The position numbers and the translations under genes are program-made. Below, piece after piece: positions 34,712 through 43,864 of a DNA stretch of 64,000 nucleotides (positions are counted from its first letter, which is position 1; every line of letters starts with the position of its first letter). The notes under the pieces are model-generated. The model did not search any database. It saw only the letters and a list, made by a program, of their open reading frames with translations, and was not told where the DNA came from. Source of the stretch: WLWS01 sp965243105 (lineage in GTDB: Bacteria > Pseudomonadota > Gammaproteobacteria > Eutrophobiales > Eutrophobiaceae); contig CBDEUC010000003.1 in assembly GCA_965243105.1 (NCBI GenBank), positions 682,001 through 746,000 of the forward strand. Reading direction: 5' to 3'.

Positions 34712-37207
34712 CTAAAAGGGTTTCCAGATAAGTATCAATTTGGGTAACAAGGTGAGCACCAGCAGGAGTGCGATGAACATTGCCAGGGCGATGAGGAGTC
34801 CAAAATAGATTGTCGGAATGAAATTGGACATCACCATGATTGAAAAACCAACAATGATGGTAATGGCCGTGTAGAAGACTGCCCGGCCAATATTGGCATG
34901 ACAATAGTGCATGGTTTTTATGTAATCACGATGCCTGGGGTATTCCTCCCTGAAGCGATAGATATAGTGAATACTGTTATCCACGGCAATACCTATGGTC
35001 ACCGCAGCGATGGTGATGGTCATCAGGTCTAGGGGTATGTTCATAAGCCCCATCAATCCCAGGATTATGGCTGCCGCAAGCAGGTTTGGAATAATCCCGA
35101 TGATGGCCAGGCTTACCGAGCGAAACAACACAACTAGCATCAGCGCAATCCCCAGCATCACCACGCCGAGGGTCATGATCTGTGAGCGGAACAGGCTCTG
35201 TAACATATTGTTGTAGAGCACCAGCACACCGTTCACCTGGAAGTCATCTTTTTCAAGGCCGAGCTGGTTCTGCAGGTCATCATTAATCTTGATGAGAAGT
35301 TCATTGCGACGCAGGTCCGGCAGGGAGTCCAGGATACGCAGGTTAATCCTGGCTTCATTATTATCAATGGAAATATAGGGGTCGATCATTGCGGACTTGA
35401 GCTCCACCGGTGCCCGCTTGTTGATGATGGCAAGCTCAAACGCATCAAAAGGATCGCCTTCGTTCAGGTCCTCGGCCAGCCGCAGCAGCGACGCAAGGGA
35501 AAGCACCTTGCCTACCGCAGGCAGGCTATCAAGGTAGTCATGAACAGCCTTGATTCGGTTTACCTTGTAATCTGTAAACCAGGCATCACTACTGGCACCT
35601 TCTTCTTCACCAAATATATCCTCAAAGTCATCGAAATCGCCGAATTCATCATCTTCATCATCGGCAGTATCTTCTTCGACACCAAATTCTTTTTCCTCGT
35701 AGAACCTGAGGATAATATCCAGTGGCGTCGTTCCACCCAGCTTGTCATCGATTAGCTTCAAACCCTGGTAAATCTCGGTACTGTCACTGAAGTAATTGAT
35801 GAAGCTGTTTTCCACCCGCAGTTTCGTCATGCCATAAGCGCTGACCGTCGCCAGTACCAGCGACAGCACAAGCACCTTGCCACCATGATGCTCGGTGAAA
35901 TTGGCAAGTCCACGGGTAAAAGGCACCTCGGATTTTTGCGAGGCCGGTATCTTTGCCCGGTTCAGTAAAACCAGGATAGAGGGGAACAGGGTGAAAGATG
36001 TCAGGAACGTGACACCAAGGCCAATCGCCATCATCCAGCCAAAGTCGATAACCGGCTTGATACCACTGACAACAAGAGAGGCAAAGCCAATCATCGTGGT
36101 CAGTGCGGTATAGAGGCAGGGCAGGACCATCCGTTTACAGGTTTCGAGTACCAGCTGATGCTGCTCCCATTCCGGCTCATCGCGACGTAACTGGCGATAG
36201 CGAACGATGAGATGCACGTTCATTGACATCGTCAATATCAGCATCAAGGAAATAAAGTTGGAGGAAATTACCGTGACCTTCCACCCGACAAGGCCCAGTA
36301 AACCCACCATGACCAGGCCGGCAAAGGCGCAGCTCAGCAGGGGAAGAAGTACGAACCTGGCCTGCCTGAATATAGTGGTGAGCATCAATACCAGGAAAAC
36401 AAATACACCGATACCGAAGACCAGTAAATCATTCTTGATGAAGGTGATCATGTCGTCAGAGATCATCGGTAAACCACCCAGGTAGAGCTCACCGTGAGCC
36501 CTGTACTTTTCAATCACGGCCCTGACGTTGACAATGTTTTCGTGGTTCTTGCGGTCCTGCTCCGCCTTGACCCGGTTATAGCGTTCAAGCACATCGGCCA
36601 GCTCTGCCTGGCCCTCGGCATCAAGTCCTTCCCGGTCGCGCTTTATCAGGAGCCGGTTTTTCTGCTTCTGCAGGGTGGAAAATTCTTCGTTGAGCTTGAG
36701 GTTGAGCATTAATGCAGTTGTCCCCGCATCAGCGCTGAGAATGAGATCCTTGAAAACGGGGCTCGACATCAGCTCATCCCGGGCCAGCTGACGATCGACG
36801 GTCTTGTCCTCGAGGGTACGAAAATTCTTTGCTACCTCGGACAGCTTGCCGCCGACGATCTTTACCAGGGGAACATCCAGTATGGAAACAACCGACTCGA
36901 TCAGCTCCAGTTCAGACAGCTCATCCCTCAATAACCTGATTTGTTCAAGTGAAGTTTCGCTAAACAGGTCTTCATTCGGCGTAAACGTGACAAACATAAA
37001 GTCACGGGTTTCATACCTGTCGCTGACCTCCCTGAAGATACGAAGATCTTCATCGCTCTCAAGAAGCAGGGAATCTGAAGAGGCATCCAGCTTGAAATCC
37101 GTAACGAAGAAGGCAAATGACGAAAAAATGCACAGCAGCAACAACAGCACAAGCTGCGGCTTTTTCAGTACCAGTGCGTCGTAGGCACCTGCAATCATGG
37201 AAGACAT
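34712..37207 (-). CDS. MMPL/RND superfamily transporter, possibly lipid exporter
   Basis: This large inner-membrane protein (831 aa from the ATG at 37207; an ATG three codons later is also possible) has the RND/MMPL layout: one membrane segment, a periplasmic loop (~40-260), five or six segments, a second loop, and a second bundle. The first bundle ends SFTLFPSILVLLNRAKIP and the second TLLPKLILIWKP. A highly acidic stretch (about residues 500-540, rich in Asp, Glu, Phe) lies in the second loop. HpnN and mycobacterial MmpL proteins of this class move lipids. Its pairing with a lone mlaC suggests phospholipid or hopanoid-like transport, an inference only. Confidence 0.85.
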   Translation of the reverse strand: MSSMIAGAYDALVLKKPQLVLLLLLCIFSSFAFFVTDFKLDASSDSLLLESDEDLRIFREVSDRYETRDFMFVTFTPNEDLFSETSLEQIRLLRDELSELELIESVVSILDVPLVKIVGGKLSEVAKNFRTLEDKTVDRQLARDELMSSPVFKDLILSADAGTTALMLNLKLNEEFSTLQKQKNRLLIKRDREGLDAEGQAELADVLERYNRVKAEQDRKNHENIVNVRAVIEKYRAHGELYLGGLPMISDDMITFIKNDLLVFGIGVFVFLVLMLTTIFRQARFVLLPLLSCAFAGLVMVGLLGLVGWKVTVISSNFISLMLILTMSMNVHLIVRYRQLRRDEPEWEQHQLVLETCKRMVLPCLYTALTTMIGFASLVVSGIKPVIDFGWMMAIGLGVTFLTSFTLFPSILVLLNRAKIPASQKSEVPFTRGLANFTEHHGGKVLVLSLVLATVSAYGMTKLRVENSFINYFSDSTEIYQGLKLIDDKLGGTTPLDIILRFYEEKEFGVEEDTADDEDDEFGDFDDFEDIFGEEEGASSDAWFTDYKVNRIKAVHDYLDSLPAVGKVLSLASLLRLAEDLNEGDPFDAFELAIINKRAPVELKSAMIDPYISIDNNEARINLRILDSLPDLRRNELLIKINDDLQNQLGLEKDDFQVNGVLVLYNNMLQSLFRSQIMTLGVVMLGIALMLVVLFRSVSLAIIGIIPNLLAAAIILGLMGLMNIPLDLMTITIAAVTIGIAVDNSIHYIYRFREEYPRHRDYIKTMHYCHANIGRAVFYTAITIIVGFSIMVMSNFIPTIYFGLLIALAMFIALLLVLTLLPKLILIWKPF

Positions 37208-37342
37208 AATTAACTGGAAATAGGCTTTATCAAGGAATACGTTTTCTACCGAACACCAACAAGCTACTCTCAATTTTCCGTGACAGATTACAAGCCGTCA
37301 ACCTTGAGGGAAAGATTAGCGCAGTATAGTGCCACTACTGGT

Positions 37343-37461
37343 AAAAGCACCCGGCTGAGTGCTAGACAAGATAATATCGAAGGAGAAAGCGGAGTTTATA
37401 GTTAATAAATGAGCATTTCGAGGCCGATATTAGCGCCGTATAGTGCCAGCCGGGTGCTTTT
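37343..37461. repeat. 119-base palindromic element with 15-base terminal inverted repeats
   Basis: Exact 15-base arms AAAAGCACCCGGCTG (37343-37357) and CAGCCGGGTGCTTTT (37447-37461) bound an imperfect palindrome whose inner part also pairs (ATAATATCG near 37372 with CGATATTA near 37424). In addition ATTAGCGCAGTATAGTGCCA (from 37315) recurs as a near-identical direct copy from 37428. The right arm overlaps the gloA stop codon. It could be a small mobile repeat, a bidirectional terminator, or both. No ORF is convincing inside. Confidence 0.6.
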
Positions 37462-37846
37462 AATGCTTGTCCTGTAGCAGTTCGATCTTATAACCATCCG
37501 GATCTTCGACAAAGGCAATCACTGTCGTGCCGCCCGCCATGGGGCCGGCTTCGCGCACGATATTGCCCCCGGCTTCTCGTATCCTGTCACAGGCCTGGTA
37601 AACATCATCAACGCCAATAGCGATATGCCCGTAAGCGTTACCGAGGTCGTACTCTGATTGCCCCCAGTTCCAGGTCAACTCGATAACCGTTGAATCTGAT
37701 TCTTCGCCGTAACCGACAAAAGCAAGGGTAAACTCACCTTCGGGAAATTCATGTTCCCTGAGCACTTTCATACCCAGTACATCGCAATAAAACTTCTTTG
37801 ACCGCTCCAGCTCACCCACGCGTAGCATGGTATGTAGTAAACGCAT
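37460..37846 (-). CDS. gloA: Lactoylglutathione lyase (glyoxalase I)
   Basis: GloA isomerises the methylglyoxal-glutathione hemithioacetal to lactoylglutathione. The 128-aa protein matches bacterial Ni-type GloA: MRLLHTMLRVGELERSKKFYCDVLGM, ELTWNWGQSEYDLGNAYGHIAIGVDD and FVEDPDGYKIELLQ, with metal ligands His5, Glu (VIELTWN), His (GHIAIGV) and Glu (KIELL). Its stop lies inside the palindromic repeat. Confidence 0.96.
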   Translation of the reverse strand: MRLLHTMLRVGELERSKKFYCDVLGMKVLREHEFPEGEFTLAFVGYGEESDSTVIELTWNWGQSEYDLGNAYGHIAIGVDDVYQACDRIREAGGNIVREAGPMAGGTTVIAFVEDPDGYKIELLQDKH

Positions 37847-37896
37847 GACAGCATTACCTCCGATTTACGTTATCCAGGACAGGTGAAGTTCGATTA

Positions 37897-38667
37897 TCAC
37901 CAGCCTGGCGGTGTCTTATCCAGTTTAATATCAAAGTACCGGGCAAGGGCATCAATATATTCTTTATTACTGCCCAGTTCTCTCTGCTCCACCCTGGAAT
38001 CCTCGGTTATTTCCAGGTTCCTGCCTACCAGGTTTACCCTGCCGCGGGGCCGGGCGATGGTGAGGAGGCGGTTCTGCGTAAACAGCGCACTCGGGGATTC
38101 CTGGTTCCAGTTACATAACTCGGTAAACTCGGGCAGTTCCCTGGCTTCGCGGCTAAAGGTGAAGCGGGGCTTCCAGTCTTCGCCGGCCGGCCTGAATTCC
38201 AGCGCCAGCCGATCTTTATGGGGAGCCAGCCGGTAATCAATTCCCTCCCAGTTGACCACGGTGTCGCTGTCCAGTGCCATCGGCTGCAGGCATGATTGTC
38301 CATTGCCCACGTCAACCATGTAATCAGTCCCATCAATGCTCACCAGCAGGGCCATGTGTTCAAAGTCCATGCCCCTGCTGGTGTCGAGCTGCATGGCGGC
38401 CGCGAGGTAGCGCACCTCGTAGCCCAGGGCCGTGAGCAAACCATGGAAAAGCGTGTTGCACTCGTAGCAGAAACCACCGCGGCGATCGTCAACGATCTTG
38501 CGGTAGATTTTTTCGCCGGAGAGTTCTATTCGTCTTCCAAGATGAATATCCAGGTTTTCAAAGGGTACTTGCTGTACAAAGGCCAGCTGCAGCGCAGCCA
38601 GTGCCTCAAGGGACACCTCCTGCGTGGCCTCGCAGTTGATCCTTTCCAGGCAACGTTCAACGTTCAT
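37897..38667 (-). CDS. Arylamine N-acetyltransferase
   Basis: NAT enzymes transfer acetyl from acetyl-CoA to arylamines, hydrazines or N-hydroxyarylamines. The 256-aa protein has VPFENLDIHLGR and the catalytic Cys in RRGGFCYECNTLFHGLL, followed by the triad His in DFEHMALLV and Asp in YMVDVGNGQ. These give a complete Cys-His-Asp set. Physiological substrate unknown. It lies 13 bases after purN. Confidence 0.93.
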   Translation of the reverse strand: MNVERCLERINCEATQEVSLEALAALQLAFVQQVPFENLDIHLGRRIELSGEKIYRKIVDDRRGGFCYECNTLFHGLLTALGYEVRYLAAAMQLDTSRGMDFEHMALLVSIDGTDYMVDVGNGQSCLQPMALDSDTVVNWEGIDYRLAPHKDRLALEFRPAGEDWKPRFTFSREARELPEFTELCNWNQESPSALFTQNRLLTIARPRGRVNLVGRNLEITEDSRVEQRELGSNKEYIDALARYFDIKLDKTPPGW

Positions 38668-38680
38668 GCTTTCTTATACC

Positions 38681-39274
38681 TCAGTCAAGGCTGATACTGC
38701 CCTCGATAATGTTGGCAATGGTTTGCGGGTAAAGCCTGTGCTCCAGCTGCAGTACCCGGTCGGCCAGGGACTGTGCGGTATCACCCTGCAGTACAGCTAC
38801 TTTTTCCTGGGCAAGGATTGCACCCTGGTCATACTCCTCGTTAACAAGGTGAATAGTGACGCCAGATTCCGTGTCGCCGGACTCAATTACCGCCTCGTGT
38901 ACGCGCATACCGTACATTCCCTGTCCACCGTACCGGGGTAACAGGCAGGGATGGATATTGAGGATCCTGTTCCTGAAAGTGGACAGGGTATGTGTACCGA
39001 TCCTTTTCATGTAACCGGCAAGTATGACCAGGTCAACCTCGTGTTCACCCAGTGTCTCGGCAATGATCCTGTCTGCGTTCTCCTCGCTTCCCTCGCTGGT
39101 GCTACTGATGTGCCGTGCCGCGATTCCTTCCGCTGCTGCACGCTGCAATGCACCGGATTCTGCGTTATTACTTATTATCAGCACGGGACTCGCGGCAAGG
39201 GTGCCAGCCTTGCAGGCATCAATAATGGACTGCATGTTGCTGCCCCTGTGCGAGGCAAGGAAGCCGAGTTTCAT
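38681..39274 (-). CDS. purN: Phosphoribosylglycinamide formyltransferase
   Basis: PurN formylates GAR with 10-formyl-THF in purine synthesis. The 197-aa protein shows FLASHRGSNMQSIIDACKAG (phosphate loop), DLVILAGYMKRIG, NIHPCLLPRYGGQGMYG with the catalytic Asn-His, and TIHLVNEEYDQGAILAQ with the catalytic Asp. purM, often adjacent, is not here. Confidence 0.95.
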   Translation of the reverse strand: MKLGFLASHRGSNMQSIIDACKAGTLAASPVLIISNNAESGALQRAAAEGIAARHISSTSEGSEENADRIIAETLGEHEVDLVILAGYMKRIGTHTLSTFRNRILNIHPCLLPRYGGQGMYGMRVHEAVIESGDTESGVTIHLVNEEYDQGAILAQEKVAVLQGDTAQSLADRVLQLEHRLYPQTIANIIEGSISLD

Positions 39275-39286
39275 ATACCAGTTATT

Positions 39287-40438
39287 TCAGTGAGTAATGA
39301 CCCTGAAACCTAATCTTATCAATTTCTCCGTCAGCCCATCGGATTCATTTTCAAGTTCGATATGCAGTGAAGAAAACTCGCGTCTCGGGGGATAGTTATT
39401 TCTAAGGTCAAGGAAATAAGCAGCCCTGTCCTTTACCTCCTTCTCCAGCATACGTCGCATGGCCGCGGCATCGCTACGCACGTCATAACTGGCAAGGATG
39501 GCGAGGGCTACCGTATCCAGCTCATTTTCATCATCACCCACCAGGCGTATCGTCTCTCGCTGTGGCAATAAAGCAGTCTTCGGGTCAGCATGACTCCCTT
39601 CATGGAAAAACTCGCAGACCTGTTCATATACGACCCTTGTCGCGGCCAGCTTGCCGTCAAGACTATAGCCTGCAATATGTGGCGTCGCGATATCGGACAT
39701 CCACACAAGCTGCTCATTCACTTCGGGCTCATTTTCCCATACATCATTAACAAGCAGCGCACCGGGCCTTGATGTTTTGAACTGTTCCAGGGCGGTTTCA
39801 TTGACTACACCACCGCGACAGGTGTTCACGATCACTGCATCCCTGTCCAGCGATGCAAAGAAGCGTTCATCCAGGAGATTCCTGGTTGGGTAAGGACCGG
39901 TGTCAGTCAGCGGTACGTGAAGACTGATAATATCGCACTCGGCGATCGCATCCATATCTTCGTAGCTATCGTTACTGTCGCTGCTTAAAAAGGGGTCACA
40001 GAGTCGATACGCGATTCCAAGGGACTCGAGCAGCTGTTTCAGTCGTGAACCTACGTGACCACATCCAACAATACCCACACTCCTGTCAGCCAGTTGGATT
40101 TGATGCTGCTGTGCCAGGACAAACAAGGCACTCAGCACATACTCGGCGACCGAATTGGCGTTGCAGCCCGGGGCGTTGCGCAGGGCGATATTGCGTGATT
40201 CGAGGTATTCGTGATCCACGTGGTCAAGACCACTGGTAGGCGAGGCAACAATCTTGATGCCGGTATCCCGCAGGAGTGCCTCGTTTACCCTGGTGACAGT
40301 TCGACAGACGAGTACGTCTGCGTCACCTAGACAGCCGCGGCTTATCTCGTGGCCGGGCAGAAGCTCAACTTCTGCGATGTGGGAAAAATAAGCAGATAAA
40401 AAAGGTATTGCTTCGTCAGCAACGACTTTAATGGTCAA
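39287..40438 (-). CDS. pdxB: Erythronate-4-phosphate dehydrogenase
   Basis: PdxB oxidises 4-phosphoerythronate in the DXP-dependent vitamin B6 pathway. The 383-aa protein is a D-isomer 2-hydroxyacid dehydrogenase: KIVASPTSGLDHVDHEYL, Rossmann loop VGIVGCGHVGSRLKQLLESLG, catalytic Arg (VIVNTCRGGVVNE), Glu (WENEPEVN) and His (TPHIAGYSLDGK), then the extra C-terminal domain of PdxB. Start is a TTG overlapping the secF stop. Confidence 0.94.
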   Translation of the reverse strand: MTIKVVADEAIPFLSAYFSHIAEVELLPGHEISRGCLGDADVLVCRTVTRVNEALLRDTGIKIVASPTSGLDHVDHEYLESRNIALRNAPGCNANSVAEYVLSALFVLAQQHQIQLADRSVGIVGCGHVGSRLKQLLESLGIAYRLCDPFLSSDSNDSYEDMDAIAECDIISLHVPLTDTGPYPTRNLLDERFFASLDRDAVIVNTCRGGVVNETALEQFKTSRPGALLVNDVWENEPEVNEQLVWMSDIATPHIAGYSLDGKLAATRVVYEQVCEFFHEGSHADPKTALLPQRETIRLVGDDENELDTVALAILASYDVRSDAAAMRRMLEKEVKDRAAYFLDLRNNYPPRREFSSLHIELENESDGLTEKLIRLGFRVITH

Positions 40439-41367
40439 GGCCTGTCGGGCAGGTCAGCGCCCTCTTTTTCAACCGGCATGAGATCCTGCTTGCTGACGCC
40501 CAGCGCCAGGATGACCGGGCTGGCGACAAAAATCGATGAATAGGTACCAATAAGCACACCGACGATCAGCGCAGCGGAAAATGAGTGAATAATTTCCCCG
40601 CCAACAAAAAATAACGCCAGCAATACCAGCAGAGTGGTTAATGACGTGATAATCGTTCGACTCAGGGTCTGGTTAAGCGAGATATTCAAAACTTCAATGG
40701 GCTCATGCTTGCGCAGGTTTTTGAAATTTTCACGAATACGGTCATAGACAACGATGGTATCGTTCAGCGAGTAACCGATAACAGCCAGGATTGCGGCCAG
40801 CACCGTGAGATCAAAATTGAGCTGGCTCACGGAGAAAAACCCAACGGTGATGATCACGTCATGTGCCAGCGCAGCGATAGCACCAACAGAGAATCGCATC
40901 TGGAATCGAACAGCGACATAGAACATGATCATCGCCAGTGCTGCGAGCATTGCGAGGCCACCGTCTTCGGTAAGCTCCTCACCCACCTGCGGGCCCACAA
41001 ATTCCTGCCTGCGCAACTCCGCCTGGCTTTCAACACCCTGTAATAACTGCATCAGTTCCGTGCTGATATCGGCACTGTTTTTCCCTTCCCTGGGCGCTAC
41101 ACGAATAAGGATATCTCTCGCCGAACCGAAATACTGCACAGTAGCATCGCCGAACTCGGTTCCTTGCAGGGTACCGCGAATGGAATCCAGCTCGACAGCA
41201 TCGGTAAAACCGACTTCAAGTAGGGTGCCCCCGGTGAAATCAATTCCCAAGTTTAGACCACGGCTGAAAAGTGAAGCGAGCGATACAACCAGCAGGACTG
41301 CTGACAACATCGCAGCGACCTTGCGCTTTTCCATCAACTTGAACATGATTTTTGGTTCTTTTGCCAT
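40435..41367 (-). CDS. secF: Protein translocase subunit SecF
   Basis: SecF with SecD uses the proton gradient to complete export through SecYEG. The 310-aa protein has six membrane segments, a periplasmic P1-type loop with SRGLNLGIDFTGGTLLEV, and the conserved VIGYSLNDTIVVYDRIRENF in the fourth segment. It follows secD by 17 bases. Confidence 0.97.
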   Translation of the reverse strand: MAKEPKIMFKLMEKRKVAAMLSAVLLVVSLASLFSRGLNLGIDFTGGTLLEVGFTDAVELDSIRGTLQGTEFGDATVQYFGSARDILIRVAPREGKNSADISTELMQLLQGVESQAELRRQEFVGPQVGEELTEDGGLAMLAALAMIMFYVAVRFQMRFSVGAIAALAHDVIITVGFFSVSQLNFDLTVLAAILAVIGYSLNDTIVVYDRIRENFKNLRKHEPIEVLNISLNQTLSRTIITSLTTLLVLLALFFVGGEIIHSFSAALIVGVLIGTYSSIFVASPVILALGVSKQDLMPVEKEGADLPDRP

Positions 41368-41384
41368 GACGATAACCAGTGAAT

Positions 41385-43244
41385 TTAAATAGATAGTTTC
41401 TGTAAACGTTTACCACCATAGACAGCGTTTACAATTCCACGCGTAACAACGATGGCGGTAAACATTGAACTGATGATGCCAAGTGACAGCGTGACGGCGA
41501 AGCCCTTGATGGGGCCTGTACCGAAACTGAAAAGGACAAGCGCAGCAATCAGGGTCGTAATATTCGCGTCGGCGATAGTAGAAAAGGCTTTTTCATAACC
41601 GGCGTGAATACTGGCCTGCGGCGAATTACCATTCTTGATTTCTTCCCGTATTCTCTGGAATATCAAGACGTTAGCATCCACCGCCATGCCCACCGTTAAC
41701 ACGATACCGGCAATACCCGGGAGTGTCAGCGTTGCCTGCAACAGTGACAACATGGCTACGATCAGCACAAGGTTAAGTGCCAGCGCCACGTCGGCGGCGA
41801 TACCAAACACGCGGTAATAAACCACCATGAATATGAGTACAAGGACAAAGCCTATCTGGACCGACTTGAAGCCCTTGTCGATGTTGTCCTGGCCAAGGCT
41901 CGGACCAACGGTACGTTCTTCAATAATTTCAATAGGTGCAGCAAGTGCACCCGCGCGTAGCAACAGCGCCAGGTTCGCAGCTTCCTGGGTGGTATCAAGA
42001 CCGGTGATCTGGAATTGTCGTCCAAGCTGCTCACGAATGGTCGCAGTGTTGATAACCTCTTCGATGACGGTTTTTTTCTTCCTGTACTCGCCGTCTTCCT
42101 CGACTGTTTCAGTCTTGTTTTCAATAAACACCGTGGACATCAGCTTGCCGACTTCATCAGCAGTCTTGTTAGCGAAAATCTTTCCACCTTTTGCATCAAG
42201 CCGAATCGTAACACTCGGGCCGCCAGTCGTTGGGTCAATACCGGACTTGGCGTCGGTGATGTAATCACCGGTCAACATCACCTGTTTCTTCAGCAGGACT
42301 GGCAGTCCAAGACGGTTCTTGTAAAGCTTGGAACCCGCAGGAATACGGCCGTCGACAGCATCCTCAACCGGGTGTTCTTCATCAACCATGCGAAATTCCA
42401 GCGTAGCCGTGGCACCCAGTATGATTTTCGCCAGTGCCGTGTCCTGTACACCCGGTAACTGCACGACAACCCGGTTCAGGCCCTGCTGTTGTATAACAGG
42501 CTCGGCAACACCGAGTTCGTTAACACGTTTACGTAGCGTGGTCATGTTCTGCTGCAGTGCCAGTGATTGAGTTTCAAGGACAGTTTCTTCCTTGATAGTG
42601 ACACTCAACTGCGCCTCGGCATCAGCGTTCTCCAATTCTTCAACATTAAGCTCCGGGTATTCTTTTTCAATAATCCTGCTGCCGTCCTGCATCTGCTGGA
42701 GATCCCGAAATCTCAGTAACAGCCCACCACTGCCCTGGCGACCGATCGTCTTGTAGCGGATCTTGTTTTCCCTCAGCAGGGTCCTCAGGTCCGAGACATA
42801 GCGTTCCTCGGCTTTCTTGATAGCAGCCGGCATATCCACTTCCATGAGGAAGTGAACACCGCCACGTAAGTCGAGGCCGAGAAACATTGGTTCAGCACCC
42901 ACTGAACGTAACCAGTCCGGTGTTGCCGGTGCCAGGTTAAGGGCAACTGCGTAAGCGTTACCCAGGGCAGACTTCACCACGTCCTGTGCCTTGAGCTGTG
43001 TGTCCTCCTTGTCAAAGCGTACGATCAATGAAGAACCCTGCAGTTCCATGGACTTGGCCACGATGCCCGCATCTTCCAGCGCCGAGTCGACAAGTATTTC
43101 CGTTAATTCGCTAACCTCGGCGCCACGTGTTGCGGAGATTTGAAGCGAAGGGTCCTTGCCATAAATATTTGGCAGGGCGTAAATACCCCCTGTCACCAGG
43201 ACGATGAGGATAAGTATGTATTTCCAGAGTGGGTAACGGTTCAT
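41385..43244 (-). CDS. secD: Protein translocase subunit SecD
   Basis: SecD is the larger partner of SecF. The 619-aa protein has an N-terminal membrane segment, the large periplasmic P1 domain beginning LGLDLRGGVHFLMEVD, and a C-terminal six-segment bundle with TLPGIAGIVLTVGMAVDANVLIFQRIREE. Normal length for the family. Confidence 0.97.
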   Translation of the reverse strand: MNRYPLWKYILILIVLVTGGIYALPNIYGKDPSLQISATRGAEVSELTEILVDSALEDAGIVAKSMELQGSSLIVRFDKEDTQLKAQDVVKSALGNAYAVALNLAPATPDWLRSVGAEPMFLGLDLRGGVHFLMEVDMPAAIKKAEERYVSDLRTLLRENKIRYKTIGRQGSGGLLLRFRDLQQMQDGSRIIEKEYPELNVEELENADAEAQLSVTIKEETVLETQSLALQQNMTTLRKRVNELGVAEPVIQQQGLNRVVVQLPGVQDTALAKIILGATATLEFRMVDEEHPVEDAVDGRIPAGSKLYKNRLGLPVLLKKQVMLTGDYITDAKSGIDPTTGGPSVTIRLDAKGGKIFANKTADEVGKLMSTVFIENKTETVEEDGEYRKKKTVIEEVINTATIREQLGRQFQITGLDTTQEAANLALLLRAGALAAPIEIIEERTVGPSLGQDNIDKGFKSVQIGFVLVLIFMVVYYRVFGIAADVALALNLVLIVAMLSLLQATLTLPGIAGIVLTVGMAVDANVLIFQRIREEIKNGNSPQASIHAGYEKAFSTIADANITTLIAALVLFSFGTGPIKGFAVTLSLGIISSMFTAIVVTRGIVNAVYGGKRLQKLSI

Positions 43245-43246
43245 AT

Positions 43247-43576
43247 TTATAAGGTCTTTATTGTGCCTTTTGGCAGGGTGGCCGACACGGCGTGCTTCTG
43301 AATTTTTACCTCGACATTGGAGGCTACTTCCAGCACCAGGAAGTTGTCTCCTATCTTGACGATCTTCCCAAGCATGCCACCACTGGTAACCACTTCATCT
43401 CCCTTGGCAAGCTCCGAGACCATCTGCCGGTGCTCTTTCTGTTGTTTAAGCTGAGGTCTTATCAGGAAAAAGTAAAACACCACGAACAACAGGCCCATCA
43501 TGAACAGGCTCACGCCACCGCCACCCGCCGGTTGCGCCGCCTGTGCATAGGCATTATTTATAAAGAAATCAGACAT
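43247..43576 (-). CDS. yajC: Preprotein translocase accessory protein YajC
   Basis: YajC associates with SecDF in the inner membrane. The 109-aa product has one N-terminal membrane segment (GGVSLFMMGLLFVVFYFFLIRPQLKQQKEH) and a small SH3-like domain (LAKGDEVVTSGGMLGKIVKIGDNFLVLEVASNVEVKIQKHAV). It starts the yajC-secD-secF operon. tgt and queA, usual upstream neighbours, are absent. The 288-base gap to 43864 shows no tRNA or gene. Confidence 0.96.
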   Translation of the reverse strand: MSDFFINNAYAQAAQPAGGGGVSLFMMGLLFVVFYFFLIRPQLKQQKEHRQMVSELAKGDEVVTSGGMLGKIVKIGDNFLVLEVASNVEVKIQKHAVSATLPKGTIKTL

Positions 43577-43864
43577 TTATCATTATTCAGTCGAACGAAA
43601 ACGGGCTATTATGCCACAACAAATGCTGTGAATCAGTATGCATAGCCCGCCTTCAAAAATGGACGGCTACCACGCCCCCTCGAGATGTAATTGGGGCATG
43701 GCTTTCAATTTCAATAAGCGCGGCAGATAATCTCCCTGTGTACACTCAAAAACCGTCACTTTTCGCTCTGCCAGCTATCGTTACAGAACCAATCCCGGCC
43801 GAGTCGCTCTAAGGGTTTATTCGTATCACACGCGACCTTCAATAATTAACAAGAGACAGTAAAT

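Noticed and set aside
43577..43864. tRNA or small gene in the yajC-TlpA gap
   Set aside because: No cloverleaf, no CCA-type end and no ORF with a ribosome site could be found.
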